DNA from: Sodalis glossinidius str. 'morsitans'
GTDB lineage: Bacteria > Pseudomonadota > Gammaproteobacteria > Enterobacterales > Enterobacteriaceae
Direction of reading: 5' to 3'
Length of the DNA: 64,000 nt
NCBI RefSeq assembly: GCF_000010085.1
Contig: NC_007712.1
Location: 2,666,001-2,730,000 of the forward strand
Positions 9,012 through 18,913 of this stretch are shown here, one piece after another. How positions within the stretch are numbered: the first letter of the stretch is position 1; each line of letters begins with the position of its first letter. A program made the translations under genes and the position numbers. Under the pieces are notes generated by a model, which was not told the origin of the DNA, did not search any database, and worked only from the letters and a program-made list of their open reading frames with translations.

Positions 9012-9466
9012 TGTTTCAGGTAATGATAATGAACGATGAAAGATATGTCTTTAGCGGCACGACCGGCGCATTTTATCCCCTGAATCGCAAGCAGGGCTAC
9101 ATCGATGCCGGCTCATGGCCTGAAGACAGCGTTGAGGTAGGAGAGGAAATTTTCATTAAATTTCAAAATCCCCCACCCGGAAAGCTGCGTGGCGGCGACG
9201 CCAACGGCTATCCGTGTTGGGTGGATGCGCCGCCGCCCACGCCGGAAGATGCCAAACGAAGCGTAGCGCTCACGAAAAAGAGCCAGCTGGATGACGCCGG
9301 ACGCATCATTGAGCCATTACAAGACGCAGTAGACCTCAACATGGCAACGGAAGCAGAAAAAGCCGCGCTGCGGGCATGGAAAAAATACCGCGTGTTTCTT
9401 AACCGCGTTGATATCAGCACCGCGCCGGATATCGACTGGCCGACACCGCCGGATGAGGAAGCATAA
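9011..9466 (+). CDS. tfa: Tail fibre assembly protein (Tfa/gpG family)
   Basis: Intact 151-residue protein starting MFQVMIMNDERYVFSGTTGA. The C-terminal chaperone-type region has AKRSVALTKKSQLDDAGRII, EAEKAALRAWKKYRVFLNRV and DIDWPTPP, the standard Tfa signature. Tfa proteins help the fibre tip to fold. Since the fibre gene upstream is reduced to a stub, the protein has no obvious partner here. No clear ribosome site is seen, and translation was probably coupled to gpH. Confidence 0.85.
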   Translation: MFQVMIMNDERYVFSGTTGAFYPLNRKQGYIDAGSWPEDSVEVGEEIFIKFQNPPPGKLRGGDANGYPCWVDAPPPTPEDAKRSVALTKKSQLDDAGRIIEPLQDAVDLNMATEAEKAALRAWKKYRVFLNRVDISTAPDIDWPTPPDEEA

Positions 9467-9467
9467 C

Positions 9468-10040
9468 GTGTCCTCGCCGATGATTCCCTGGGTCGGCGGT
9501 AAGCGTCGCCTGATAAAACAGATTTTGCCCCACTTCCCGGCGCACCAGTGCTATGTCGAACCTTTCTGCGGCGGTGCCTCGCTGTTCTTCAGCAAGCCGC
9601 CCTCTAAGGTGGAAGTGCTAAACGACATTAACGGCGAGCTGATGAATCTCTACCGGGTGGTGAAAGTGCATCTGGAAGAATTTATGCGCCAGTTTAAATG
9701 GGCATTCAGCGCTTCAATCTGCTGCGCCTGGAAGAGCAGCTATCACAGGCGCACCTGCGGCTCTCAGACGCCACCATTGAACATCTGGGCTGGCAGGCTT
9801 GCATTGAAAAGTACGACCGCCCCCATACGCTTTTCTACCTCGACCCGCCCTTATATCTATTGGCATACACAGGGTTACGGAGTGACATTTCCGTTTGAGG
9901 AGTATGAGAACATCGCACAAATAGCCCGAACCCTTCAGGGGAATATGCTGATTTCGGTCAATGATATTCCCGAGATGCGTGAGGTGTTCACCGGACTCCC
10001 CCAGAAAAATACCATATATCTGACCTATGCCGTTGATTAA
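9468..10040 (+). pseudogene. Phage D12-class N6-adenine DNA methyltransferase (Dam-like), frameshifted and truncated
   Basis: From GTG 9468 (or ATG 9480) the frame reads MIPWVGGKRRLIKQILPHFP and YVEPFCGGASLFFSKPP, the SAM-binding WxGGK and F-x-G-G motifs of Dam-type methylases. Frames change near 9695 and 9850; the catalytic DPPY-type motif appears as FYLDPPL, and the tail reads GYGVTFPFEEYENIAQIA and GNMLISVNDIPEMREVF. Similarity stops at about 10035, exactly where the inverted gpU begins, so the C-terminus was lost at the inversion breakpoint. The phage enzyme would methylate adenine, probably to protect its DNA. Confidence 0.8.
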
Positions 10041-10283
10041 CGGCCAGGGGCGCCCGGTATAGGCTTGCGTCGCCAGTGCAGCAAGCGAGACGTCTTCCCC
10101 CGTAATTTCAGGGTAAAGCACCCCGTCAAGATTGAGCTGCGTTTCACCGGCACCAATGTATTGCCATTTTGCCGAGCGGTTAATGCGATCATTTTTGACG
10201 TGTCGCCAGTTCAGCGAGTGCCGTAACTGCTGGTAGGGCAACGTTTTCAGTTCAAAGACAAACATGCCGTATACCATCATCAT
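10030..10283 (-). pseudogene. U: P2-like tail protein gpU, truncated at an inversion breakpoint
   Basis: The start MMMVYGMFVFELKTLPYQQL (ATG 10283) and LNLDGVLYPEITGEDVSLAA then GRPWPLINGIGQIYG follow P2 gpU for about 85 residues and then stop abruptly, where the methylase remnant on the other strand begins. About 60 C-terminal residues are missing. A plus-strand stretch ahead of gpD (ALSDLKTTLNNVVGEYNDAL, from 15006) has the look of a gpU tail and is the position predicted if the U-FI segment was flipped. gpU caps tail assembly in P2. Confidence 0.75.
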
Positions 10284-10296
10284 GATCCTGCCTCCT

Positions 10297-13049
10297 CTAG
10301 TCTCTGTCTTTAAAACTGCTGCGGCTGAATTGTTCGCGCCGCGCCAGCTCGGCATTTACCGCATCGGCAGCAATCCGGCCAATGTCACGTGCATCCTGCC
10401 GATCGACACCGTGCAGATGAACATGGATTTCCCCGGAAAAGCCACTGCTCGCAACGGCCATCGGATGGAGACGACGCCTTGCCAGCGGCATTTCTGCCTG
10501 CGTGACAGGCAGTGATGCGGTAATCACCGCCGGGCGGGTGTGTAGTGTGCTGGCCAGGCGCTCCCCCTGCCATTCGCCGCGAACAGCCAGTGCGCGCGGC
10601 AGGTTTTTAAAGATGATATCGCCGGGGCCAATACGCTTTTTGATCTCCTCCAGCAGTCCCCCCGTATTATCGGCGATCTTCTGTAAGCGGCGCTGTGTGC
10701 CACTCTCGCCCCCCAGCGGTGAGGGGCCGGCAGCCCCACAAACGGCGCGGCTTTGGGTGACCAGTTCCACCCCTTGCACACCATCTTTTTTTGTTGCGGA
10801 TCCCACTCCCACATCACGGGCGCTTTCTGCAGGCTCTCCGCTTTGAGGCGCGCAGCCTCAAGGCCGGCAGGGATGAGGCCGAGCTTTTCCAGTATCCAGC
10901 CGACCTCCTTCATCAGGGTCGTTAACGGCAATAGCAGTAATTGCAGGGTGCCCCTAGCACCTTGCCGAACGTTTCACCGGCACCGGCGCACTTATCCAGT
11001 GTGTCCCTGCTGGATTCCATCGGGGAGAGCAATGTCTTGAACCCGTCAAAAACCCGGCCTATCCCCACGCCTATAGCATCAAATAGCGGGCGGAATGGCG
11101 TGAAGGTGTCGCGCAAGGGAGCAAGCTTCGCCATGATGCCGTCAAGCACCCCGGCGAAAAAGACTTTGATAGGCGCCCAGTATTTCCAGATAAGTACGCC
11201 AGCTGCCACAAATGCCGCTCCAATAAGGGCAATCGGACTCAGCAGAAAGGAGAGCGCCGCGCCCAGTCCGGAGATGGCGGCGATGATGATACTCCACAGT
11301 GCTGGTAATCCCGTCAGGCGCAATGCCAGTCCACCGATGCCCCTGGTGAGCGCGCCAAGCTCCGCAGAAGGGGACATAAAGACGGCCAGCAGCAGGCTTT
11401 TCAGGGGGGCTAGCAGCGCCATCAACCTTCCTGCACCAGCGGTCAGGGAGGAAAAGACGCCTCGCCATTCGCTGACACACGCCATTGCCCCACCCGAGGC
11501 ACCGCCCAGCCGCTGATGGCGGTGATCACGTTGCTGGCGCGTTGCGTCAGGCGGCGCAGGGGGCCATCAGTGGTTTCTTCAATCTGGATACGCAAACCTT
11601 CCCAGGCGCTTTCCAGGTTTTTCAGATCGCCGCCGAGGTTATTGGCCATCACCTTGGCGGCTTTATTGGCTTCTCCCTGGACATTTTTCAGTTCGCCAAT
11701 CAGCTTTTGCAGGGCACCACTCCCGGCGGCCTGAACCAGCGTCTGGAGGGTGTTTGCTTCTTCTTCCCCGGCAATATCCTTGAAAAAGGCGATCTGGTCG
11801 GTCGCCCCGTATTTTTTGGTGGCGTTGTAGAGATCGGTTAATACCGCCTCTGCCGGGCGCATTTTCTGTGGCGTCGGCAATCGAGACCCCCAGCGCCTTC
11901 AGTGATCCCTTGGCGCGGCCCACCGGCGCCGCCAACCTGGAAAACGTTGCGCGCAAGCCCGTGCCCGCCATGCTGCCCCGCAAGCCCTGATTGGCGAGCA
12001 CGCCAACCATCGCCGCACCTTCTTCAACACTGACCCCGAGCGTTGACATACCCACCCCGGCATAGGTCATCGCCTCGCCCATGCTGCGCAAGTCGGTGTT
12101 GGTGCGGGTAAAGGCACCGGTCAACACGTCACTGATGCGATCCATTTCGCTTGCCGACAGGCTGAACTGGGAAAACACACTAGAGCCGATATCCGCCGTT
12201 TCGCCGAGATCCATGCCTCCGGCCAACGCCATATTCAGCACGCCTGGCAAAGCCGCTTGAATGGCCTGCGGCGTAAACCCCGCCATCGCCAGAAATGCCT
12301 GACCGCTGGCCGCGTCGCGGGTCGTAAACGCCGTTTCCGCGCCCAGCTTTTTAGTCTGCGCGCGCAGGGCCGCCAGCTGCGCGTCGTCTTTATCCAGCTG
12401 GGTCAGCGCCTGAACGCGCGACATCTGGGCATCAAACCCCACTGCGGGCGCTAAAAATCGTCCCCCGGCATAGCCTGCCGCCGCTGCCCCGGCTACCGCC
12501 ATCGTGCCGCCGCCGCGCAACCTGCCCGCAGTTTGTTGCAAGCGGTCATAGCGGGCGCGCGCTTGCGTAACCGCGGCCAACTGCCGCCACTCGCGCTCCA
12601 GCGTCTAGTTATACTGCGCCATGCGGCGTATGGCGCTCTCAAGGGTTCGGTTGCCGCCGAGTAGCGATACGCCGTGGCTTTTGAGTGCCTGGGAGGCGGC
12701 GCGCAGCGTCACCATTTCCTGGGTGCGTGTGGCGTTGAGACGCTCTAGTCGGGCAGCCAGTTGCGCCATATGCTCGCGCTGTTTGTCGGTAAGCCGTGTG
12801 CCTGCCTGCTGCGCCTGGCTCAGGCCGTCAAGTGTCCGACGCACGTCGTCAATATTGCGGGAGGTTTTGCGCGCTGTCGCGCAGACGGTTGAACGTCCGG
12901 GACTGGCTCTCCAGTCCCTTGATGGCGAACTGCGTTTTTTAAGGGACTCAGACAGGCCGCACGCACGCTGGCGGGCTGCATTGACCGGGCGGATCAGTTT
13001 ATACTATCGCGCTGAACGCGACGCGGATATTAAGGCTTTTCACCGTCAC
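10297..13049 (-). pseudogene. T: P2-like tail tape-measure protein gpT, many lesions
   Basis: Reading from GTG 13049, VKSLNIRVAFSAI starts gpT. Joined frames then give SLKKTQFAIKGLESQ, DVRRTLDGLSQAQQAG, FLAMAGFTPQAIQAALPGVL and DTLDKCAGAGETFGKVLG, ending with GEIHVHLHGVDRQDARDIGR, the family C-terminus. Lesions: frameshift near 13008, TAG at 12605-12607, and frameshifts near 11875, 11475, 10930 and 10780. The hydrophobic segment around 11200-11330 (SGLGAALSFLLSPIALIGAA) is the usual tape-measure membrane part. Ancestral length is close to 900 residues. No product is expected. Confidence 0.85.
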
Positions 13050-13190
13050 CAGCTCCACTGGAACAGCCGCCCGCTCACGCCAGGCTATGACCTCGGCCAG
13101 TGCCATGCTGAAGATTTCAGAGGGAGGCCAGTTAAAAACAACGGCAATATCAGCGACCAGATCGTCGATCTGGTCAAACTGTAATAGCGT
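13050..13190 (-). pseudogene. E': Tail protein gpE' (E extension), fused by readthrough into gpT frame
   Basis: After the gpE stop, another frame holds QFDQIDDLVADIAVVFNWPP and MALAEVIAWRERA, the short gpE' protein that P2 makes by a programmed -1 shift from E. Here the frame has no stop before gpT and runs straight into VKSLNIRV, so a small deletion has probably removed the end of E'. In P2-like phages the E/E' pair is a tail assembly chaperone set. The slippery site cannot be identified with confidence. Confidence 0.55.
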
Positions 13191-13507
13191 TACGGGTTTT
13201 CCGTCTCCGCCTCGCTCGATTCGCCATGCCCCGGCGGCGTCAAAAAAGGCATCAGCTCCTCCGAGAGGCCGACGAAATCACGGGTGTCCATTTCGGCGCT
13301 TTCTTTGGTCTTGAAATGGGGAGACGTGACGCGCTCCAGCAGTGTGGTGATGGCGTCCGTGTCGAGGTTCAACACGTTGACCAGCCTCAGCCCGCGCAGC
13401 GACCCTGCCTGTTTGATATCATCGGTGATCGTGACGGCCGTAATGGTGTCATTGCCGCGAATAATGGGGGTCGCCAGCGTCATGGCCTGGTGGTTTTTTT
13501 TGCTCAT
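13190..13507 (-). CDS. E: P2-like tail assembly chaperone gpE
   Basis: Intact 105-residue protein starting MSKKNHQAMTLATPIIRGND, with TITDDIKQAGSLRGLRLVNV then LNLDTDAITTLLERV, the layout of the gpE/phage tail assembly chaperone family. It lies between tail tube FII and tape measure T in the normal P2 order, read on the minus strand because the segment is inverted. In the phage it escorts the tape measure during tail assembly. Although open, it has no functional partner left in the window. Confidence 0.75.
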   Translation of the reverse strand: MSKKNHQAMTLATPIIRGNDTITAVTITDDIKQAGSLRGLRLVNVLNLDTDAITTLLERVTSPHFKTKESAEMDTRDFVGLSEELMPFLTPPGHGESSEAETENP

Positions 13508-13554
13508 TGTCGTCTGCTCCGTGCGGCGGCCTTCGCCGCCCTGTGTGAATGGCC

Positions 13555-14070
13555 TCAGCTCCCCATGCCCAGGGCTGAGATGATGCGGTCCGGGTAGAGG
13601 TTTTTGCCGTCTTTCTTGTAGATGAAATTCAGAAAATCAAACTCAAAGATCGGCTTCTCATCAATGGAGAGCTTGTAATAGGTGTTTTTCATGGCGTAAC
13701 TGATGGAGGTGTCTTCCCCCATCTTGCTTTCGCCACCGTCTATTTCGGTGATGCGCCCGCGTAGCTCAACCTCAACCAGCATGTCGCTGTAGTTGGTGTA
13801 ATAGGCCCCGGCAAAGCGAAAGCGGGTTTCGTCGATCTTGCTGTAGTACATTAACAGGCCGTCTTTTTCCAGACCGCCCATCACCATGGTGGTGTCTAGC
13901 GCACCGCTATCAAACTCCAGATCCACGGCGACAGATCCCATCATGCCACCCGCCTGGAAATCTTCCGTTTTGCGCGTCAGCTTTGGCAGCGTTACCGATG
14001 TGACCTTGCCGATGCAGTTGTTACCGTTCACAAAGCAGGTGAGCTGATGCAGTTTATGTGGAATAGCCAT
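13555..14070 (-). CDS. FII: P2-like major tail tube protein gpFII
   Basis: Intact 171-residue protein, the full family length. MAIPHKLHQLTCFVNGNNCI begins it, and LTRKTEDFQAGGMMGSVAVD is the conserved tube-protein segment; the end DGKNLYPDRIISALGMGS also fits. The product forms the inner tube of the contractile tail. It follows the sheath gene FI with a 3-base gap, as in P2. Tail tubes are the core of phage-derived tailocins, but the sheath, baseplate and tape measure are broken here, so no particle is expected. Confidence 0.85.
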   Translation of the reverse strand: MAIPHKLHQLTCFVNGNNCIGKVTSVTLPKLTRKTEDFQAGGMMGSVAVDLEFDSGALDTTMVMGGLEKDGLLMYYSKIDETRFRFAGAYYTNYSDMLVEVELRGRITEIDGGESKMGEDTSISYAMKNTYYKLSIDEKPIFEFDFLNFIYKKDGKNLYPDRIISALGMGS

Positions 14071-14073
14071 GGG

Positions 14074-14850
14074 TTATGCTCCTCCCAGCGAAGAGAACGC
14101 CGGACCAAAATAGTCATCCGTGAACGTCTGGTATAGCGTCATGTTTTCCAGCGGCGGCACCGGCGTGTAGTTGTATCGGATACGCACCTCTCCCTGCCGT
14201 AGCGCGGTTGTCGGGTTATCCAGAATGATCAAACCCTAGCATGTGGCACCAATCAGCCGCTACTGTGTCACCAGGGCGCTCAGTTTGCCGTGAATGCCGC
14301 TGGCCACATCCTTGACGTTGGTCGGCGTTAGCGGCCCGTCAACGGCTTCAAACTGCGCCTCAGCAATCGTGTCCGCGAGAATTTGCGCCGTGCGGGTATA
14401 CCCCTCGAAAATAGAGGCGTTGGTGTCGGTAGTGCGGTTTCCCCAGAAGCGGAATCCGTTACGCTTGATAAGCGTGGTAATGTCCTTGTTGTTCAGGGCA
14501 TTGGCATCGCTTTCTTCCGCCTGAAGCGACCAGAACACGTCATGCAAGATCCCCAGTACATGACTGACCCCCACGTTGGACAATGATTTATGCCACCCCT
14601 GCTGATTGTCGATAAGGGCACGCAGGCCGCACGCATAGGCGGAGTGGTCGGCAATGGCCTTGAGCGTTTTGTACAGCGAGCCGGCCTTGCCCAGCACGTT
14701 ATTGACCCGCGTCAGCAATACGGGGGTGTTCGCGTCGGCATCATCCACCACGGCGACCATACCAATGACACTGGATTCAATATCATTGATGGCTGTCACC
14801 AGATCGGTATTTTCCCAAACGTGTACACCATGAAAGCGAGACTCAGACAT
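14074..14850 (-). pseudogene. FI: P2-like tail sheath protein gpFI, internal deletion and two amber codons
   Basis: ATG 14850 starts MSESRFHGVHVWENTD and the N-terminal 80 residues follow P2 FI to LKAIADHSAYA. The protein then jumps in frame to CGLRALIDNQQGWHKSLSNV, so about 120 residues are deleted. FRFWGNRTTD and YTRTAQILADTIAEAQ follow. TAG at 14260-14262 and a second in-frame TAG at 14236-14238 (probably a former TGG) interrupt the C-terminus, which still reads IRYNYTPVPPLENMTLYQTF. The sheath contracts to drive the tail tube; this copy cannot. Confidence 0.85.
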
Positions 14851-15005
14851 GTGTACCGCCATTACAGTTATTGGGTTAGGGGTGATCATCGCCCATGTTT
14901 GCTGCCCACTCACGTTATTCCCGGTCTGGCCGCGCGGCGACAACAAAAACAGATGTTGCCGCGTCCGCGCGCGTGGGATCTCCTTCGCCCAAAACGCGGA
15001 ACATT
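14851..15005. other. Right breakpoint region of the prophage inversion
   Basis: Between the minus-strand sheath gene and the plus-strand gpD no gene can be recognised. Given the gene order, this should be where the flipped U-FI block rejoins the phage, so it may contain the lost C-terminus of the methylase (minus strand) and of gpU (plus strand). The translated frames here are too degraded to prove either. Confidence 0.4.
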
Positions 15006-15999
15006 ATGGCGCTTTCAGATCTGAAAACGACACTCAACAACGTGGTGGGCGAGTATAACGACGCATTGACCGAGGCGATAAAAAGTCCCGGGTTCTCGAT
15101 TACCTTGGGCGACCGGGTACTGACGCAACTGGATGAACGGATCATGTCGTTATCGCTGACGGATAACCGGGGGTTTGACGCTGACCAGTTAACGCTTTCC
15201 GTTGACGATAGCGACGGACGCCTGGTGCTGCCGCCGAGAGGGGTTGAGCTTGCCGTATCTATAGGCTGGCTGGGGGAGCCAAGGGGCGCTATACCGTTGA
15301 TGAGGTGTCCCACGAAGGGCCGCCGGATACGATAGGCATTACCGCCCGCAGCGCTGATTTTCGTGATGAGCTGAACGTCAAGAGGGAAGTCTCCTGGCAT
15401 GACGTGACCGTTGAACGCGTGGTCTCCGCTATCGCGCATCGCTACGGCCTGAAAGCGCAGATCAGCGACAGGCTGATGGACATTGAAATAGACCATGCCG
15501 ACCAGACACAGGAAAGCGATATGTCGTTTCTGACCCGCATGGCGGACATGTTGGACGCGATAGCCACGATAAAAAACGGCTGGCTGCTGTTTATTCTGCC
15601 GGGCGGCGGCGTCAGTGCGTCCGGTAAGGCGCTGCCTTCCGCCAGCATTACGCGCATGAGTGGCGACCGACACCGTTTTCGCATCGCGGATCGGGATGCC
15701 TATACCGGCGTGCGGACCTACTGGCTGGATCTGAATTTTGGCAAAAAGAAAAAAGTCAGCGTCAACGCGCGTCGGACAGCCGCCGCCGCAAAGTGGCAGC
15801 AACTTCAACGGGGCGCAGCGGCGTTCTCCCTCACTCTGGCGCGAGGCCGGGCGGAGCTTTACCCGGAGATGCCGTGACCGTCAACGGCTTCAAGGCCGAT
15901 ATTGATCATCAGGACTGGATTATATCGCGGGCAGAGCACGTAATTGACAATAACGGCTTTACGATCCGCCTCGATCTGGAGGCGAAAATACCTGAATGA
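15006..15999 (+). pseudogene. D: P2-like tail/late protein gpD, frameshifted with internal deletion
   Basis: LGDRVLTQLDERIMSLSLTD then NRGFDADQLTLSVDDSDGRL match the start of gpD; TTG 15066 fits the usual start, while ATG 15006 adds 20 residues that may be the gpU tail. Frames shift near 15280 (to YTVDEVSHEGPPDTIGITAR) and near 15873 (to VTVNGFKADIDHQDWIIS). Between VSVNARRTA and KWQQLQRGAAAFSL about 45 family residues are missing. gpD forms part of the baseplate hub/spike support. It ends at TGA 15997-15999. Confidence 0.82.
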
Positions 16000-16055
16000 A
16001 TAGCGAAAACGGATTAAAATGAAACGATGTTCAACTTCCAGGTGGAACGCTTATC

Positions 16056-16299
16056 ATATTCAGATGTCCCTTTTGCAAGGCAATGGCCCGCACCCGCACC
16101 AGTCGTTCACTCAGAGACGATCCGACAATATCACCAGTGTCAGAACCTGGAATGCAGCCGTTCATTCACGACGATGAATACGTTTGAGCGGGAAATCACG
16201 AAACGCACAGCCGCAAGGCCCCTGCCCGCTGATTTTATTCCCCGTGACACCTTTCCCTCCTCCCATTACGGTAGAAAGCAACTTAATCTGTCCCTATAA
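16056..16299 (+). pseudogene. ogr: Phage late-gene activator Ogr/Delta, start lost and frameshifted
   Basis: The frame FRCPFCKAMARTRTSR holds the first CxxC of the Ogr zinc finger and shifts near 16115 to TIRQYHQCQNLECSRSFTTM, which carries the second CxxxxC and the family core. The expected ATG is ATA at 16056-16058. Ogr activates late phage promoters in P2 and is the last gene before the attachment site, its position here. Loss of this activator would silence any remaining late genes. Confidence 0.75.
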
Positions 16300-16325
16300 A
16301 AAAAGCCCCGAAAACCGGGGCCTTT
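16297..16325 (+). terminator. Rho-independent terminator after ogr
   Basis: An A run, then GCCCCG, a short AAAA loop, CGGGGC and TTTT form a strong GC hairpin with a T tail. It lies just beyond the ogr remnant and would end late transcription from the D-ogr side. Because of the A run it could also act on the opposite strand. Confidence 0.8.
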
Positions 16326-16383
16326 TGGTCGATATGGTCATTGATTGGACACTGGCAGAAATAAATCCTTTTATTTCAATGCA

Positions 16384-16745
16384 TTAATATAGAAAAAACA
16401 ACACCATCCCGGTCAGTGCCCAGCCCTGACGCCGGGATTGCGCCAACGCCTGATCTACCGCCATTTCCAGCTGATTTTTTACCGATCGGGACATTTTGCG
16501 CATCCACATCACCATCCAGGTCAATACGGCGACTGCGATAACCGCTACGATGCCCTCGAACAACTCTTGTTCTTTTTGCGGAAATTCACCGGTGGTGGCG
16601 TTAATCGCCAGCCCCAATGCCAGGCATAATAGCGCTGTGGTAATAGCGCCGAGCCACACCCTTTTCAGCCATTGACCGCGTCCGGTTTTTTTCAGATAAC
16701 CCGTGATGAGGCTAACAATCACGAAGCCAGCATGCAGCGATTGAG
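16384..16745 (-). pseudogene. efeU: Ferrous iron permease EfeU (FTR1 family), truncated
   Basis: VIVSLITGYLKKTGRGQWL, then GLAINATTGEFPQKEQELFE and GIVAVIAVAVLTWMVMWMRK, match the N-terminal part of EfeU, including the REXXE-equivalent iron motif region (EFPQKEQELFEG). Similarity ends at about residue 125 of roughly 275, with MVLFF followed by a stop at 16384. The first residues (normally a REGLEA membrane motif) are also degraded. The break lies 60-70 bases beyond the prophage terminator, so the prophage end or a deletion cut the gene. Low-pH ferrous uptake by this route is lost. Confidence 0.78.
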
Positions 16746-16938
16746 AGTAAGGAGAGGATGCGCCGGGCATAACGCGCATGTTTTTCCGACGCAGGTAGGG
16801 GTTGCCCGGGCTTGCGCCCTCCCAACCCGGTGCGGATGCGACATTTCACAACATGATCCCCAAGGCCGCCCGGCGCCCCTGCCGCGCAGCCGGGTTTAGC
16901 GCATACATCAGTCTGGCGCGGCGGCGAATCAGCCGGGC

Positions 16939-18162
16939 CTAGCGCTCGAGTCTTCCGGCACGGCCCGCGGCTTTGCCCTTGCGCGGACGGCTGGCATACA
17001 GATACAAAAGCAGCGCAACGCTGCTGCAAATGGCCATGGACAGCACCATCGGCCAGGCGCTGTTAAACGTCGACAGCGACAATAGCGCGCCGATAATCGC
17101 GCCGACGCCGAAACGCAGCGTACCCGCCAGCGACGAGGCTGTACCCGCCATATGCGGAAAATCTTCCAGGATCACCGCCATCCCGTTCGAGGTCACCATG
17201 GCAACACATCCCACAAACAGCGCGACACCCACCACCAGCGGAATGAAGCCTAAATGCAGCGTCAGCACCACTATCATCCATAGACAGGTGGAAAATTGAA
17301 TCGTCAGACCGAGCCGAAACATGCTTTGCGCCGCGAAGCGCGCGACAAAACGGCTGTTAATCAACGTCAGGATAAACAAAAATACGACATTGAGCGCAAA
17401 ATAATAGCCGAAGTTCTGCGGCGATACGTCGTTGAGGTCGATATAGACAAACGGCCCGGCGCTGAGAAACGAAAACATGCCGGCAAAGGAGAAACCGCTG
17501 GCCAACATGTAGCTAAAGACGCGTTTGTGACGAAACAGCGAACCGAAATTGCCGATGGTGGTGCTAAGACGGAACTTTTGTCGCCGCTCGCGCGGCAGCG
17601 TTTCGCGAATAAACACCAGTACCAGTCCGGTCGCGACCAGCGCCGCCAGGCCGATGGTCCAGAATATGGCATGCCAGCTTAACAAAACCAGCAGGCCGCC
17701 ACCGATGATCGGCGCCAGTAAGGGCGCTACGGTCATCACCAACACCACGAAAGACATCATGCGCGAGAAGTCATCTTTAGTGAACATATCGCGCATCAGC
17801 GCATTGATCACCACGCTTGCGGCGGCGGCGGCCAGACCGTGCAGCAGGCGCATATAAATCAGCATCTCCACGGATTGCGACAGCGCGCACGCGGCCGCGG
17901 CCAGCGCGAAGCAGAAGGTCCCGAACATGATAACCGGCTTGCGACCAAGACAGTCGGCCATCGGCCCGTAAAACAGCTGGCCAATGGCGAAACCCAGGAC
18001 ATAAGCGCTCAGCGTCATCTGCACGCTGCCGGCGCTCACACCGTATTCCGTCGCGATAATCGGTAGCGCGGGCAGGTACATATCGATAGCCAGTGGCATC
18101 AACATGGACAACAGTCCCAGTATTACCACGATACCGACATGCTTTTTACGTTCGGGATGCAC
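16939..18162 (-). CDS. bcr: Bcr/CflA-type multidrug efflux transporter
   Basis: Intact MFS protein of about 407 residues with 12 membrane segments. GPMADCLGRKP after helix 2 is MFS motif A, and LMPLAIDMYLPALPII at the start is typical of drug-proton antiporter family 12. LASGFSFAGMFSFLSAGPFV is nearly identical to E. coli Bcr, which exports bicyclomycin, sulfonamides and some cysteine. GTG 18162 is preferred because AAGGAG lies 8 bases before it. It sits beside rsuA on the same strand, as in E. coli. The tail is rich in Arg/Lys/Gly/Ala. Confidence 0.92.
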   Translation of the reverse strand: MHPERKKHVGIVVILGLLSMLMPLAIDMYLPALPIIATEYGVSAGSVQMTLSAYVLGFAIGQLFYGPMADCLGRKPVIMFGTFCFALAAAACALSQSVEMLIYMRLLHGLAAAAASVVINALMRDMFTKDDFSRMMSFVVLVMTVAPLLAPIIGGGLLVLLSWHAIFWTIGLAALVATGLVLVFIRETLPRERRQKFRLSTTIGNFGSLFRHKRVFSYMLASGFSFAGMFSFLSAGPFVYIDLNDVSPQNFGYYFALNVVFLFILTLINSRFVARFAAQSMFRLGLTIQFSTCLWMIVVLTLHLGFIPLVVGVALFVGCVAMVTSNGMAVILEDFPHMAGTASSLAGTLRFGVGAIIGALLSLSTFNSAWPMVLSMAICSSVALLLYLYASRPRKGKAAGRAGRLER

Positions 18163-18205
18163 TCTCCATACTCCTTTCAACAAACTGATGAGATGTATTA
18201 TTGGC

Positions 18206-18913
18206 TTAATTTACCAGCAGACCCGCGCCGGCAACTTCCCCGGCGGTCAGCGCGCGGTATTCTCCCGGCTGGAGATGCGCATCCAGCACGATGGCGCCGA
18301 TGCGCTCGCGATGCAGCGCCACCACCCGATTACCGACGGCGGCGAACATACGTTTTACCTGGTGATAGCGGCCTTCGCTGATGGTCAGACGCACCTTTAG
18401 GGGCGAAAGCGTTGCCAGGCGGGCCGGACGGGTCGGCAATTTCTCGCCGCGCAGCAGGATGCCGGCGGCGAATTGCGCGGTGATCTCCGCAGCCAACGGC
18501 TGCTCCAGCGTCACTAAATAGTCCTTTTCGCAGTGATGGCGCGGCGAGGTCAGCCGGTACGACCATTGCCCGTCATCGGTCAACAGCACCAGACCCGTGG
18601 TATCAATGTCCAACCGGCCGGCGGCATGAAGCTTGTCCGGTACCGGTTCGTCGATGAAATACAGGATCGTGGGATGATCGGGGTCGTCCGTTGAGCACAC
18701 ATAGCCTTGGGGCTTATTCAGCATGAAATAGCGCGCGGTCAGAATCTGGTGCAGGAGGTTGCCGTCAAAGCGCACCTGATGTTCGGGCCGCAGTTGGAAC
18801 GCCCCTTGTTTGATAATCTCGCCGTCCACGGTGACACGTTTGGCGCGCAGCTCGCGCGCCACCAAGGCCCGGCTGACGCCCAGCTGTTGAGAGAGAAATT
18901 TGTCCAGTCGCAT
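18206..18913 (-). CDS. rsuA: 16S rRNA pseudouridine-516 synthase RsuA
   Basis: Intact, 235 residues. Residues 1-60 form the S4-like RNA-binding domain (MRLDKFLSQQLGVSRALVAR). The catalytic domain holds AAGRLDIDTTGLVLLTDDGQ, with the catalytic Asp in GRLDIDTTG, and the conserved EGRYHQVKRMFAAVGN. It converts U516 of 16S rRNA to pseudouridine during small-subunit assembly. ATG 18913 is chosen because MRLDKF is the universal family start. It is followed closely by bcr on the same strand. Confidence 0.95.
   Translation of the reverse strand: MRLDKFLSQQLGVSRALVARELRAKRVTVDGEIIKQGAFQLRPEHQVRFDGNLLHQILTARYFMLNKPQGYVCSTDDPDHPTILYFIDEPVPDKLHAAGRLDIDTTGLVLLTDDGQWSYRLTSPRHHCEKDYLVTLEQPLAAEITAQFAAGILLRGEKLPTRPARLATLSPLKVRLTISEGRYHQVKRMFAAVGNRVVALHRERIGAIVLDAHLQPGEYRALTAGEVAGAGLLVN

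Noticed and set aside
13555..14070. Intact tail tube gene as part of a working tailocin
   Set aside because: Sheath, tape measure, baseplate V and I and fibre are all broken in the same block, so no contractile particle can form.
14915..15808. 297-codon open frame on the minus strand
   Set aside because: It lies antisense over gpD, whose protein matches the P2 family; the minus-strand protein shows no recognisable features.
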